The notes under the pieces were generated by a model. That model searched no databases. It was not told the origin of the DNA and saw only the letters and a program-made list of their open reading frames with translations. Of a DNA stretch of 64,000 nt, positions 1-10,602 are shown one piece after another. Position numbers and translations under genes: made by a program. Position 1 is the stretch's first letter. The number at the start of each line of letters is the position of its first letter. This DNA is from Uranotaenia lowii (lineage: Eukaryota; Arthropoda; Insecta; Diptera; Culicidae). The stretch lies in contig NC_073693.1 of NCBI RefSeq assembly GCF_029784155.1, positions 318,678,351 through 318,742,350 of the forward strand, given 5' to 3'.

Positions 1-3000
1 ATTTTAAGGTGAAATATTTACGTCCTACCATGAAGGAAATTGAAATGCATGTGATTTTATCAATCAAAATAGTATCCATATTATGATTTAGATTAGATTT
101 TACAATTCATGTGATTATTAGCTTAAGTTATATCGAATAATTTTATAGGTTCTTTTCAAAACTTTTTTTCCTAACATTCGTTCATTTATCGTACGACGTT
201 CTCGAAGTATCCGTCTTAGGTACTCTTGTCTCGACGTAGCACTTTTAGTATCCCCTTTTTATGGTGTATCCAAAATGTATGACGTCTTTTTTAAAACAGC
301 TTTATTTCTTCTAACCAAACCACGATTTGTTGTAGAATTTAAAGCACTATAAAAATGTGCTGAACTTTCCTAAATGATATTGAGCTATCTGTTGCTATCT
401 ACTTAAAAATAGAACCTTTTTTTCAATTACTGTTTTATCCTGGCGTCTTTGACTAAAGTTGGTTGTTTTAAAATTGAAAAAATAACGGTTATAGGATAAC
501 AATTACGTTGAATTCCCACCGGGTGGCAGCCGTTGAGCACACTGCTTTTCTAAAGACCAACTTATACACACAGACACTTTACAGTTTGGTAGGATTTTTA
601 ATCTGCTGCACTCTCGAACACATTTGAACCTGAGATATAATCACTTTAGCTAGGGAATTGGCTACTGAAAGTTATCCTAGTCGATCGGTCAAGTGTAAAC
701 GTTTCTTTACTCTCTTCTACCTATTTAACCCACTGACATTCCAACTCACTCTAATGTAATGTATTCGCTTCTACTTTCACTCTTTCTCGAACTATCAACT
801 TTCTTAGTTAACAGAATCGTAGTTTTGATGTAAAGTCCGTCGTTACAATGACACCATCCTGATCGTACTTGAGTTTTCTGGACTAGATCACAAAAGCCTA
901 ATAGAAGGTAAATTGATTTCTTTACCTTATTTAAAAAAGGAACGATCGGTAGAAATATCTCAACATTACGAACTTAAAAAAAAAACAGTCTACGAGGTTT
1001 ATTTCTCCCCACACAAATAGACAAACAAAATACTTTAACTGCACCGAACGGCGAATCACTCGATAAACTCACAACTATATACGAAATCTTAATGATCTGT
1101 AAATAACCGTTTTCCCGGTTGTTGGTGGCTTTAGAAAAAAAATCCTTTTCCAGATATTATCTAATGAAATCCCCTCCAAAATATTAAGAAACAGATTTCA
1201 ATTAACGAGCTACAATGGAAATAAACCAATGTTATAAACTTTATCAACCTTATTTCACTAGAAGAAACTGAGGAACACAAAAACCAGTTTATTCTACATC
1301 CGGTAGAGAAAAACCAATGTTAGTAGAAATGAGAATATTAAAAAATACATTTAACAAACAAAACTAAAACAAAGAATAACAAAATTCAAGTCAGATCCTT
1401 GCAAAATTTACTAATATTGTTGAAGAATCTGGTTGAATATTCTATATATATCGAAATAAAAGAGAAAGTAATTTAAGATACATAGATTTAATAACTAATC
1501 AAGTAAAACTAAAGCATGGTCGTACAGTTTTCTTCTTTAGAGAATATATCCACCCACACTCGAAAGAAAAGCAAATAAAGGAAATGACTTTTTTGTGAGG
1601 AAAATCGTTAAGAATAAAACAGTATAAACAAAACAATTCAATAAAGTTTAATAAAACTGAATGGATCATAGTTAAAGAAACTAACGAAAGAAAAAAATCT
1701 TTAAACAACTAAACAATTGCTGGAGTAAAACAGAACACAAGCTAAACAACACCCACTCTCAACAACACATACCTACACAAACTCATAGAGAACGCGAGAA
1801 AGCAATGAAAGTACACTATCATCATAATGATCTATTATTCTTATTATTTCCATGGTAAACAAAACAACAAAAACAACAACAATGTTTTGCATCGACGAAG
1901 ATTGCGCACTGTAAGGCGAGACAGAAGAATGAGAGACAGAGAAAGTCGGAACAAATAAATTATATCGAAGAAGCGTGCCAGGAGTATAACGGCTTCAGTT
2001 GAATTTGAACAATTCTTTTGAGTTTGGTTTTTTCTTTGCTTGAATGCCGAAATTCCCTGACGAAGACTTTTTTTTTTTTTTTTCTTTTTCTCGGGATTTT
2101 CCCTGACGAAGACGAAAAAATGAACCGGAATATGATATCCAGACTACATAACATTCTAAGCAAAAATATAAAAAATACAAAAACTATCAGTCAAATGAAT
2201 ATTTCTTGGAAAATTCGTCCACAAAACCCAATTAGACCTGTACTGCCCCTCCATGCATATGAGTCCCATGTGTTAAAACTGTAAACTTGCAAACTGATTA
2301 AAAACGCTTGAAAAGTTTGAAACTTGTTTTCAGGATAACAATCTTATGCATCGGTTGTTGGTAAAATTTATCAATAATTCAGTTAGTAAACACATAAAAA
2401 AATACTTTTGATGAATTTAGCTGATATACGTACTAGGTAGTAGTGATGGAAAAATAACAATAAAATACACATGTGACTCATATGCGTAAATTATTAATCT
2501 CGAACAGAATTTTCTACGCAAATGGGCCCCATGTATAATAGTTATCAGCGCTGATTTGCTATATGACATGAACTTTTTTAAACATATTTTTACATTTATT
2601 TATCTGATTATAGGAGTAAGTTTTCGATAGGTCCTGATTACTTTGATGACATCATATTTTCAGAAATGGAATTTTTGATGAAATTTTGATGATACTGTTC
2701 AATATTTAAACTTTCCAAAATTTTGGTTGGTCCAGTCGTGATTTCTCAAAACCAGTTTATGAATTCTGCAATAAGGCTTAGAATGAAAAATATAACTAAA
2801 ATAGTCAGATGCCAGATCGAGGTTGTTAATAGCAGCTATCAAATGGCAAATAAGAATAAAAGCTTCAGATTCAAATTCTGAATCATATTTTTTATTTTAG
2901 TTTAAAATTAAGATCTTAGATTTGGATTTCAATATTTTTTTTTGTTTATTTATAACACTTTACCACCTTGTGGCCTTCGTTTCAAGTTCAATGAAAATGA

Positions 3001-3060
3001 TAAACAAATTAACGACAAAAAAACTTAAATTTAAGTTTAGAAAATCGGATCATCGAACAA
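1..3060. other. AT-rich non-coding stretch, no gene seen
   Basis: No convincing exon, RNA gene or transposon protein is visible. The small open frames here are short, low-complexity and lack splice context. Two minor structures are present. The motif TTCCCTGACGAAGAC occurs twice, near 2052 and 2100, around a T run. A pair of inverted motifs, GCATATGAGTC followed by CATGTG, lies near 2254 and 2487, which may be the ends of a small MITE. The stretch could be intergenic or a far-upstream intron of the host gene; the sequence does not decide. Confidence 0.5.
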
Positions 3061-3077
3061 TGAAATACAGACCTCGC

Positions 3078-3122
3078 TCGATTTTGGCAACACGCCCGAA
3101 CAATTTGTGTTGCCAAAATCGA
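3078..3122. repeat. Perfect 16-bp hairpin
   Basis: The arms at 3078-3093 and 3107-3122 (TCGATTTTGGCAACAC and its exact reverse complement) enclose a 13-nt loop and are followed by a T run. It could be the core of a small MITE or a template-switch product. No gene is next to it. Confidence 0.8.
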
Positions 3123-3714
3123 ACGGTTTTTTTTTTGTCAAATTTGCTATTTTTGTCGTACTCCATTATTTTTTAGTTTTTTTTTGGTCATTTTTAGTCT
3201 TTTGTTTTTATTCGTTTTTTAATTTTATGAAATTTTCATCATTTATGTCATTTTTGAAAGCTTTTTGAATACTACGGCAGCAAATGCTCATCGTGCCCCG
3301 ATCAATGGTGCTCTGTTCGCCCCGAGTCAACAAGTTGAAGTTAAATCGCGTTATAAAATTGATAATAATAAAAAATCAAAAATTTAATGATGATGAAAAC
3401 AGAGAAACAATGTGTACGTCATATTGCAGTGCGTACATTATTATTTGAATCAAGGTCGTTTAACGATCATAGAAGCTTATTTTCCGGTGCTCAAAAATTA
3501 TAATATTCTCTTAACTTGAGAGACTAGTTGGTTTAAAAAAAAAAATTTCTGCAAACATGACAAGATGATTTCTTTTTTGCTGAAGAACTAATAATATAGG
3601 GGAACTACAAAATTGTTTCTCATGAAAATTTTGTGAAGAATACGTATTTTCCTTAGAAAAGAGGGATGTCCAGTCCGCCCCGGGTGCTCGTTATGCCCTT
3701 ATCTCCCTATATAG

Positions 3715-4330
3715 TCGAAAGGATAGAAGGAAACACATCTTACCTCTGTCGGCCACATATGGTATTCGAACCCAAAAGTTTTCTTGCCGATACCGGGATT
3801 CGAATCCAGTACGGCAGGCACCAGACTCCCCAGCAAACATTTTTGCAGGTATATTTCTCAACAAGCTTTGCTATACGTTTCATATAGGTACATTATAAAA
3901 TCATCTTAATAACTCGAAAAACAGCATTTATGTACAAAAGTGGAGACAATATACATACATATTTTTAACTTCTGGCTTAAGCGATTAGTGTTGTAAAAAT
4001 TGAACGATATACAACACCTTATACCGTACATTCTGACAGTATGCGAGAGAGCGGAAGTTTTGCTCTCAAAGTATGCAAACCGTTGCCAGCGACAATATTT
4101 GCTGCTTCTCTCAATGGACAGTTTATCCAAATGTATGTATGTTGTTCGTCGGACTTTTGTCATACCCGAGTCGGTAGACTTTAACTAACCATTTTTACGA
4201 CCATTTACTTGTTTTGGTAGGAATTGCGATTCGCATTGACATTGTTAACGAGTTGAGCTAACATTTCTATGCGATGTTATGTTTGCTGGGTCGTGCCAGC
4301 CTATCCACTAAGCCAAATCACAAAAAAAAA
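3715..4330 (-). mobile_element. tRNA-derived SINE, minus strand, split by a MITE
   Basis: Read on the minus strand this matches the SINE at 4496-4640. The head with the A-box-like part lies at 4291-4330. The body with the B-box-like TGGATTCGAATCC and the motif GGTATCGGCAAGAA lies at 3715-3828. The two halves are separated by the MITE at 3829-4290. An A/T-rich run at 4321-4335 lies at the head. The bases are diverged from the other copy, so this is an old insertion. The end near 3715 is approximate. Confidence 0.7.
3829..4290. mobile_element. MITE with 12-bp perfect TIRs inserted in a SINE
   Basis: The termini are CCCAGCAAACAT at 3829-3840 and its exact reverse complement at 4279-4290. The dinucleotide TC lies directly outside both ends (3827-3828 and 4291-4292). 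Without the element and one TC the flanks join to GACTCGTGCCAGCC, which matches GACTCGCGCCAGCC as read on the minus strand from the uninterrupted SINE copy. The interior carries no transposase, so the element is non-autonomous. The superfamily is not assigned; a 2-bp duplication other than TA is unusual. Confidence 0.75.
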
Positions 4331-4354
4331 AAAAATCGGCGCTTGAACTATTGA

Positions 4355-4403
4355 AGTTTGTTTAGGATATTAATTTGTTATGCATTAATATCCTAAACAA
4401 ACT
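4355..4403. repeat. Perfect 20-bp hairpin
   Basis: The arms at 4355-4374 and 4384-4403 (AGTTTGTTTAGGATATTAAT and its exact reverse complement) enclose a 9-nt loop. It lies between the two SINE copies. Confidence 0.8.
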
Positions 4404-4495
4404 CCTAGTCCTCCTAGTTTCGAGCTAACACGATTTCAAGTTGCATTTTTTGGCAATTTTCTTGAAGTATTTCGTGAAGGGTTTCGTGAAGCTTC

Positions 4496-4640
4496 GATGT
4501 GGTCTAGCGGATAGGCTGGCGCGAGTCTGGTTTTGGTATGCCGGGCGTACTGGGTTCGATTCCCGGTATCGGCAAGAATACTTTTGGGTTCGAATCCTAT
4601 CAGTGGCTGACAGGTGTGTTTCCTCATATAACTGACTATA
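4496..4640 (+). mobile_element. tRNA-derived SINE, plus strand
   Basis: The segment has internal RNA polymerase III promoter-like boxes: an A-box-like TAGCGGATAGGC at 4505-4516 and a B box GGTTCGATTCC at 4553-4563, spaced as in a tRNA. After GGTATCGGCAAGAA it continues into a non-tRNA body shared with the minus-strand copy at 3715-4330. The acceptor ends do not pair as a mature tRNA would, so this is a retroposon and not a tRNA gene. Its 3' boundary abuts the MITE at 4641. Confidence 0.7.
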
Positions 4641-5575
4641 GGGGAGAGGCGGGCTATATGCGCATATTAAGGAAAGCACTCATTTTCTCCTAGATTTCAA
4701 TAGAAAGCAGCCTGAAAACTATATACACATGAGCGGACATCTGTTTTATATACGTTAGAGCAGTTTTTCTGTTAAAATCTCTTACAGTTTTTGTGAAAAT
4801 AATTTTATAATAAAAGAAGTCAAAATAGCCGATTTCCGAAACTGGCGGGCTAAATGCGCATATTTATGTTTTAAGCTATATTTCATTAACATTTGCAATA
4901 TTTTGATATTATTTAATTGAAAATGGTAGAAACGAATGTTAAGCATACGTCAAGGCTGAAATTTTGGTGATTTTTTTTACATCACTAGTTTTTTTTGCAT
5001 TCAACATAGTTAGGTATACCATATGGCCATATTTCATGGTAAGATTTTGTTCATATCGTATTTTTATCGGATCAGTATGAAGTTCTTCTTTTTTCGCTGT
5101 AAGATCGTGATTTGAGCGTAGATTAAATGTTTAAATTATAAAAAGTAGAAAATCTTAGTAGACTTATCTTATCTTATCTTTTTTTCTTGATATAGGCATT
5201 TAACCTGCCTCGATATGGGCATTCAGAACCTGTCTATTATTCCAATAACTTATCATTTACAACTTTGCCAAAAGCTTCAATTTGTTGAATTTCCGATTTC
5301 CAGATGAATAAGAAAGAAAAACCATTAATATTTTTGTTCACAGAATCTGTACGCACGATAATTAAAGTTCAATATATTACAACAAAACTGACAAAAATCT
5401 TGTTTGAATTTTTTAATTTTTTTGGCTTTATATAACCATCAAATTTCTTCATGCCATGTTTCAATAGCATATTACCCTCAAACTGCACTGATTAGATACG
5501 TTGAATCTCCAGCCATATCGTCAATCGGCTGTATGCGCATATTACCCAACATGCGCATTTAGGAACACTTCCCCC
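4641..5575. mobile_element. MITE with TA duplication and four ATGCGCAT palindromes
   Basis: A TA dinucleotide flanks both ends (4639-4640 and 5576-5577). The termini start TAGGGG on the left and, reverse-complemented, TAGGGGGAAG on the right. Near the ends the 8-bp palindrome ATGCGCAT appears at 4658, 4854, 5533 and 5551, twice as part of GGCGGGCTAWATGCGCATAT. Such subterminal palindromes are often transposase-binding sites in Tc1/mariner-like elements; that role is inferred here. No coding capacity is visible. Confidence 0.65.
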
Positions 5576-5629
5576 TACATATAATAAGAATGTTCAATCA
5601 GTTGTCAGCTGGCCGGGTATTTTTTATTA

Positions 5630-6762
5630 GTTGTTAACCCAGGTGGTAAATCCATTTTACGGATTGCATTCCAAGGCGCGGCGAGCCACCGCGTCCCCCC
5701 AGTTTGCTACTCTGGGTCCATGGGTGCAATTGAACGACTCATGATACAATCCTAAGGAACACTGCACCCCCTACACCACAAAGTCCACCTGGGGCCACTG
5801 ACTTTTGTTCCCACCTCGAACTGTTTGACACACTATACTTCCGAATCCTCTGTCAGCAATACCTCATTCTAACACAACTTGAAGCGCAACCCCTCCTCTG
5901 ACGAGTAAGGATCGGCATCTTATCGTGTTAAAAGAGGTCCCCATTTAGCGCAACTACTAACTTTGTGGATCTAGTCCAGGAAGTCCAGAAACACAAAGCG
6001 CGTTGTCGACGACACTTTCTCTTTTCGAACACGCGGGTCAGGAGGTAAGTCTCCTAAGCCACGTGTAGGACTCAGACTCTGCAATTTTCAAGTCGGGTGC
6101 TTTACTCCCCGAAGCGCAAATCGAGCTGTAGAACGCCCTCATCAGGTCGCAGTCGCGGTTCGGGCGCAACAATTCCCGAAATGCGTGTCGAACCCTGATA
6201 CCTCCGGCATAAAACTGTGCCTCACTAACACTTACGTGTAAAACACGTCTCTAAGTGATCGGCCCACCCTTGGCCATTTTACGCATCTACTCGTTTTTCG
6301 AGGCGGGTCTTTACCCACCGAAACGCAAAACGAGTTGGCGATCGCTCTCCCTCCGGTCACGTCCGCATTTCAGGGCCATGACCCCCCGAACGCGTGTTTG
6401 ACCCTCACCCTCACACTCTATGTACCCAGGTGCACCACTTCTTCCGCGCGAGTTTGGCAGACCCGTCGACGACCTCTAGTGGGTTTAGTGGTAGCAGCTG
6501 GTCAGGTATATACACGGATGCCGGAATACCTGTTAGTAAACTAGCCCACCTGATTGATTCGTTCATCCAAATATATACACCTACATCAACACAATACATT
6601 CATCCATAACAGTTCATACGAAGCCATGGAGTCCGGGCGTTGCGTTGAAGATTTGTCGAACCTAATCAATCTAAGAATGCATGTGAGCACATACTTAGGC
6701 AGAAACTGCGGTGAATCCGTGCACCAATGGTGGATAACCAACATACATACATACATACATTT
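5630..6762 (+). repeat. GC-rich unclassified interspersed repeat with ACAT-repeat tail
   Basis: The composition is far more GC-rich than the surroundings and no open frame resembles a known protein. Inside, a block near 6092-6205 is repeated in diverged form near 6305-6415, an offset of about 210 bp; both hold a CGAARCGCAAA-like motif and a downstream CGAACCCT/TGACCCTC end. The segment ends in a short (ACAT)n run at about 6741-6760, a tail style seen in some retroposons. It may be the untranslated part of a non-LTR retrotransposon or a SINE-like element, inserted beside the copia LTR. Confidence 0.45.
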
Positions 6763-6776
6763 TCTTGAAGTATGGG

Positions 6777-6918
6777 GTTTCGACAGAGTTCAAGAAGACA
6801 CGTCTTGGAAGAATGAAGTTGTATGCAAATACTATGATTGAAAAAACTTAAGAGTTAATGACATTGGAGTATCTCGATTGATGTGATTAGTTTCACCTGA
6901 GATCGGCCTACTCAAACA
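6777..6918 (-). repeat. 3' LTR of the copia relic
   Basis: This is a direct repeat of 9721-9860, sharing for example GACAGAGTTCAAGAAGACAC and GACATTGGAGTATCTCGATT with a few differences. Read on the minus strand it starts TGTTTGAG, directly after a purine-rich run at 6919-6927 that serves as the polypurine tract. The LTRs are about 140 bp, short for the family. The right-hand end of the element is clear; the other end is uncertain by a few bases and no target duplication is evident. Confidence 0.8.
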
Positions 6919-9715
6919 CTCCCCCTCGATGTAGCCGAAAGGGGTTTCGTCAATAGATCTGCTACCATGTCTTCAGTCGGCAATATACGGCTTAAGGTTT
7001 CGAGCGAAGCGATATTTTGTGGAGATGTGCTTCGTCCGATTGCTGCACTTTTCGGTATCCAGCATATTGAAACAACTCTGGTTTTCCTCGTTGGTTGTAA
7101 CATCTTCATTCTCATCCATGTCGGCCAACAAGCGGGTCAGCCAGATTGCTGTTCCCTTCAGGTAGCGGATTACCCTTTTGACCACGTTCCAATCTCCTTG
7201 CGTTGGGCAGCTGGTATGGCGACTCAGAATGGACACCGATGCTGATATGTCTGGTCGGGTGTTGACTGAAAGGTAGATAAGTTGACCAATTACCTTCTGG
7301 TACGCCTGATTATCGGACTACGGCGCCTCCTTCCTTTTCTGCTTGATTTATCCCGGTTCCAACGGAATTTTGGAGTCCTTGGCATTTTCCATACCCGTTT
7401 CTCGAATGATTTGATCGATGTACTGCTTCAATTCCGAGATAGTAGTGGATGTCTCCAAGCTCACATAGTTCGAATTGCTTCTTAAAAATCAAAAATTAAA
7501 AATTTCGCAAAGCTCAATTTCTTTGCTAGCTACTACCGAATCGACAACGTACACTAGCACGTAACAGGCTTTTCCGTCCTTCACCTTCCGATAGAGATAT
7601 GGATCCGCTTTGCAGCGCTGGAAACCCTGCTTGCAAAGCGCGGAATGCAGCTTGGAATTCCATGCCCTGGCAGCCTGTTTCAGACCGTAGAGGCTCTTCC
7701 TTAATCTACACACCTTGTGTTCTACTCCTTCTGCGATGAAACTGGGTGGTTGTCGCATGTATCTCCTCCTCAAGATCGCTGTGGAGAAATGTGGTCTTGA
7801 TATCGTACTGTTTAATCACCATTTTCCACTTAGCAGCAACGGCCAACAACGTGCAGAAGGTAGTTTGGTGCACGACCGGAGCGAATATTTCGTCGTAGTC
7901 GCATCCAAACTTTTGTGTGAACTGTGAATCCTTGGACTACCAAGCGGGCTTTGTAGCAAATGATGTCTTCATTCGTCCCGTTTCGTCTTGTACGTCCACT
8001 TGCAGCCAATGACCTTTCGACTTTTCGGTGGATCGACCAATTCCCAGGTTCCGTTTTTCATCAGCGTGTCGTACTTCTCCTGCATTGCAGCCGACCAATG
8101 ATCGCCGTCATCACCGCCAAGGGCCTGCTTAGACTCGGACGCCTTAGCATTACAATCAGTTTGCTTGTGGCGACCAGATCTACTTGACTCGTGCGATGAA
8201 GCTGAAATATCACGAGCAATCATGAGCACCTTTGAAACCAATCAAATAGTCAAGCAACTTGCCTGGAACTGCGTGTATCCGTCCGCTGCGTCTCACACCT
8301 GTTATCCGGATGGATTTGAAGAGCTTAGTTGGAATAGTCACGTCACGTAAAGGATGTAGTTGTCGGTCTTCTTCATCTGATTCGTCATCGCTAAGGATGT
8401 CTTCCATCGATTTGGAACGCTCGGATTCCAGAGCGTTTCGTGAAGTAGTCGGAACCATCGTCACAGGAGTAACTGGAACGTTTCGTGCAGGATGCTAGAC
8501 CACCGGTTCTTCAAAGTCCAGCTGTATGTACAATGTACACTGGTTGAGGATGTTGAACCCTGATGATACTCGATGCCGATTGTGACTTTGCTCTTCCTTC
8601 ATCCAGAAACATAACATCCCGGACCTTCATCATAGAGCGTGTCTTGATGTTGTACACTCTATACGCCTTGGAGTCTTCCTCATAGCCAACAAGGATGCAC
8701 TCTTCAATCGAAGGTTCCACCATCGGCCTGCAAACGCCTGAATGAACCACATCGAGCCCTCGTTCATTCATGAACCGTCTTTGGTGAAAGGTAAACGGGT
8801 TTGTTTTCCAAGAGGACAAATCTTACACGCATCACCATCATCATCTTGAAATTGGACTCCTGATGGCAGGCCATTTCGCAGTTGCTTCAGACTTCTTATG
8901 TGTAGGTGACCCATTCTACTGTCCCAAATCGATTGAGTTCCACCGGACGAGCAATCCAAAAATTGATGGGATTCTGATCATAAAATTTAAATATTCCATT
9001 CATCTTTGTTCCCCTCCGTCGGAATTGACAACAGCGCACCCGATATTTTCGTAGATGACCTTGTTCCCGTTCTCAACAATTTGGCTCACGTACAGTAAGT
9101 TTTTCGAGAGACCCGGAGTGAACTGGACATTTCGAATTTTGATTTCTCCTTGGTTGACTCGTGAATTCAGCTTCGTATCTACGATGGACACAACATCGCT
9201 TCTTGATTGGCAGCAACCACTGTGCCACTGCCTCGGCGGCGATTCTCGAGCAGTTTTTCGTCGTTGGTTAAATGGGATGTGGCCCCTGAATCGAAGAACC
9301 ACTCACCATTTCGAGCTTGATCCACCGTCGACAGCACAGTGCAAAACGCGTTGTTTTTTCTGACTTTTTTCCGGTTACTCTTCGCACAATTCCTGGCAAT
9401 GTGTCCGACCTTCGAACTCTTTTGGCATTTCGGACCCTTCGGCTCTTCGTTGTGGTTCAATGTGACTTCTCGGCTCGATTTACGAATTGTGTTGGACCTT
9501 CCGGTAGTTCTTGGTAACGTGTGCAGAACCTACCACCGGATCGTCGCATTCTTGAAGCAGCTTGGTTTTGATGAGATCGCCTTTGATCTCGATGCCGGAA
9601 TTTGAAATCGCCATTACCAAAGCCAGGAAAGCGCTCGGACCATCACCGCCGCTAGAACTTCCAACTGCAGAAAACATCTTCGGTTCTTCAAATCTTCCTG
9701 ACTGGGCCCATAACC
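6919..9715 (-). pseudogene. Decayed Ty1/copia-type gag-pol, internally deleted
   Basis: Minus-strand fragments follow the copia order. The gag end (about 9480-9700) is followed by a zinc knuckle (CQKSSKVGHIARNC) whose second Cys is Ser. A protease follows with WFFDSGATSHL near 9360, then the pre-integrase segment with WDSRMGHLHIRSLKQL and CKICPLGKQTRLPF (8768-8959). In 8511-8819 the integrase core start (DVVHSGVCRPM, where related elements have Asp for the Gly) is joined directly to its C-terminal part (ECILVGYEEDSKAYRVYN). RT pieces are at 7969-8241 and 7489-7773 and RNase H at 6912-7236 (TEDMVADLLTKPLS). The RT catalytic box reads VYVVDS where active elements have YVDD. Frameshifts split every domain. 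At under 2.8 kb the internal region is far below the roughly 4.5-5 kb typical of copia elements, so the copy is dead. Confidence 0.9.
9700..9715 (-). promoter_or_regulatory. Candidate primer-binding site of the copia relic
   Basis: Read on the minus strand, GGTTATGGGCCCAGTC lies a few bases inside the 5' LTR. The same motif serves as the primer-binding site of copia elements, pairing with an internal segment of initiator methionine tRNA. The assignment is from memory of the family and from position. Confidence 0.65.
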
Positions 9716-9720
9716 TCTAA

Positions 9721-9860
9721 CCGTTTCGACAGAGTTCAAGAAGACACGTCTTGGAAGATTGAAGTTGTTTTTTTTTGCAAATGATTGAAAAAACTTAAGA
9801 GCTAATGACATTGGAGTATCTCGATTGCTGTGGTTTGTTTCTTCTGAGATCGGCCCAACA
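9721..9860 (-). repeat. 5' LTR of the copia relic
   Basis: It matches 6777-6918 in direct orientation and on the minus strand begins TGTTGGGCCGATC. It carries an A/T-rich insertion relative to its partner (a T run near 9768-9776). The differences between the two LTRs show that the insertion is not recent. Confidence 0.8.
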
Positions 9861-9980
9861 AATTTACCATATATTTTTTTTCGAAAATCGCATCCTTCTT
9901 TCGAACGTTAAAGCACTGACCACGTAAAAGTATGTGAGTGAAATTTAAACAATCTAAGTAAATCATCTAAAGTATATTTA

Positions 9981-10600
9981 GGGCGTCCCATTATGTCTAA
10001 GCACGATTTTGATTCAACCCTGCTTATTCCGGATGTTTTTTTAACTGCTGATTTCTGTTGTGCGTGGTTGTTTGCAGTTTAACTTACAATTTTATGTATA
10101 GTAAGCTCCATTTTTCATAATCTTCCTGAAAATGAGAAGCTATTTCCCGAAAAAGCACAAAACTATCGTGCACAAATGATGTAGGTACTTTTTCTATCAT
10201 TTCGTTGAACGAGTTGACGAAATGAAGGAAGTACGCATTGGGGCAATCCCAAATTTGATTCGGAAGTTTAAAGAGGAAAGCACCTTCGTGCACAAAAAAA
10301 AATCTGGGCGAAAACCGGGTCCGGTGGACAAAACTTTGGACCGGAAAGTCATGCATGCTTTCGCAGTGAGAAAACTGCCTCAGTTCAGGATGTGGTCAAA
10401 AACGTAGCTCGCCTCTCAGCTCTGTCCGTCGTACCAAGGGAAGATTGGGTCTAAAGACACAGGGCTACGGTTGAATAGAATCTACCTTTTTTGATTCACT
10501 GTAAAAGAAGACTTTAGAGAACATAAAAGTGAAAAAAAAATTTCTCCTAAACATTACAATCAGTTCGTTTTAAATTGTGCTTATACATAATGGGACACCC
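9981..10600 (+). mobile_element. Deleted mariner-type element, copy A
   Basis: TA flanks both ends (9979-9980 and 10601-10602). The TIRs begin GGGCGTCCCATTATG on the left and GGGTGTCCCATTATG on the reverse-complemented right, and extend to about 28 bp with few mismatches. The interior keeps a mariner transposase N-terminal piece at about 10222-10406: IRKFKEESTF, then a basic KKKSGRKPGPVDKTLDRKV linker between the two helix-turn-helix parts. The catalytic domain is absent. At 620 bp it is about half the length of an autonomous element. Confidence 0.85.
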
Positions 10601-10602
10601 TA

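Noticed and set aside
4496..4580. A tRNA gene
   Set aside because: A and B boxes are present but the acceptor stem does not form and the same text continues into a shared non-tRNA body, as in a SINE.
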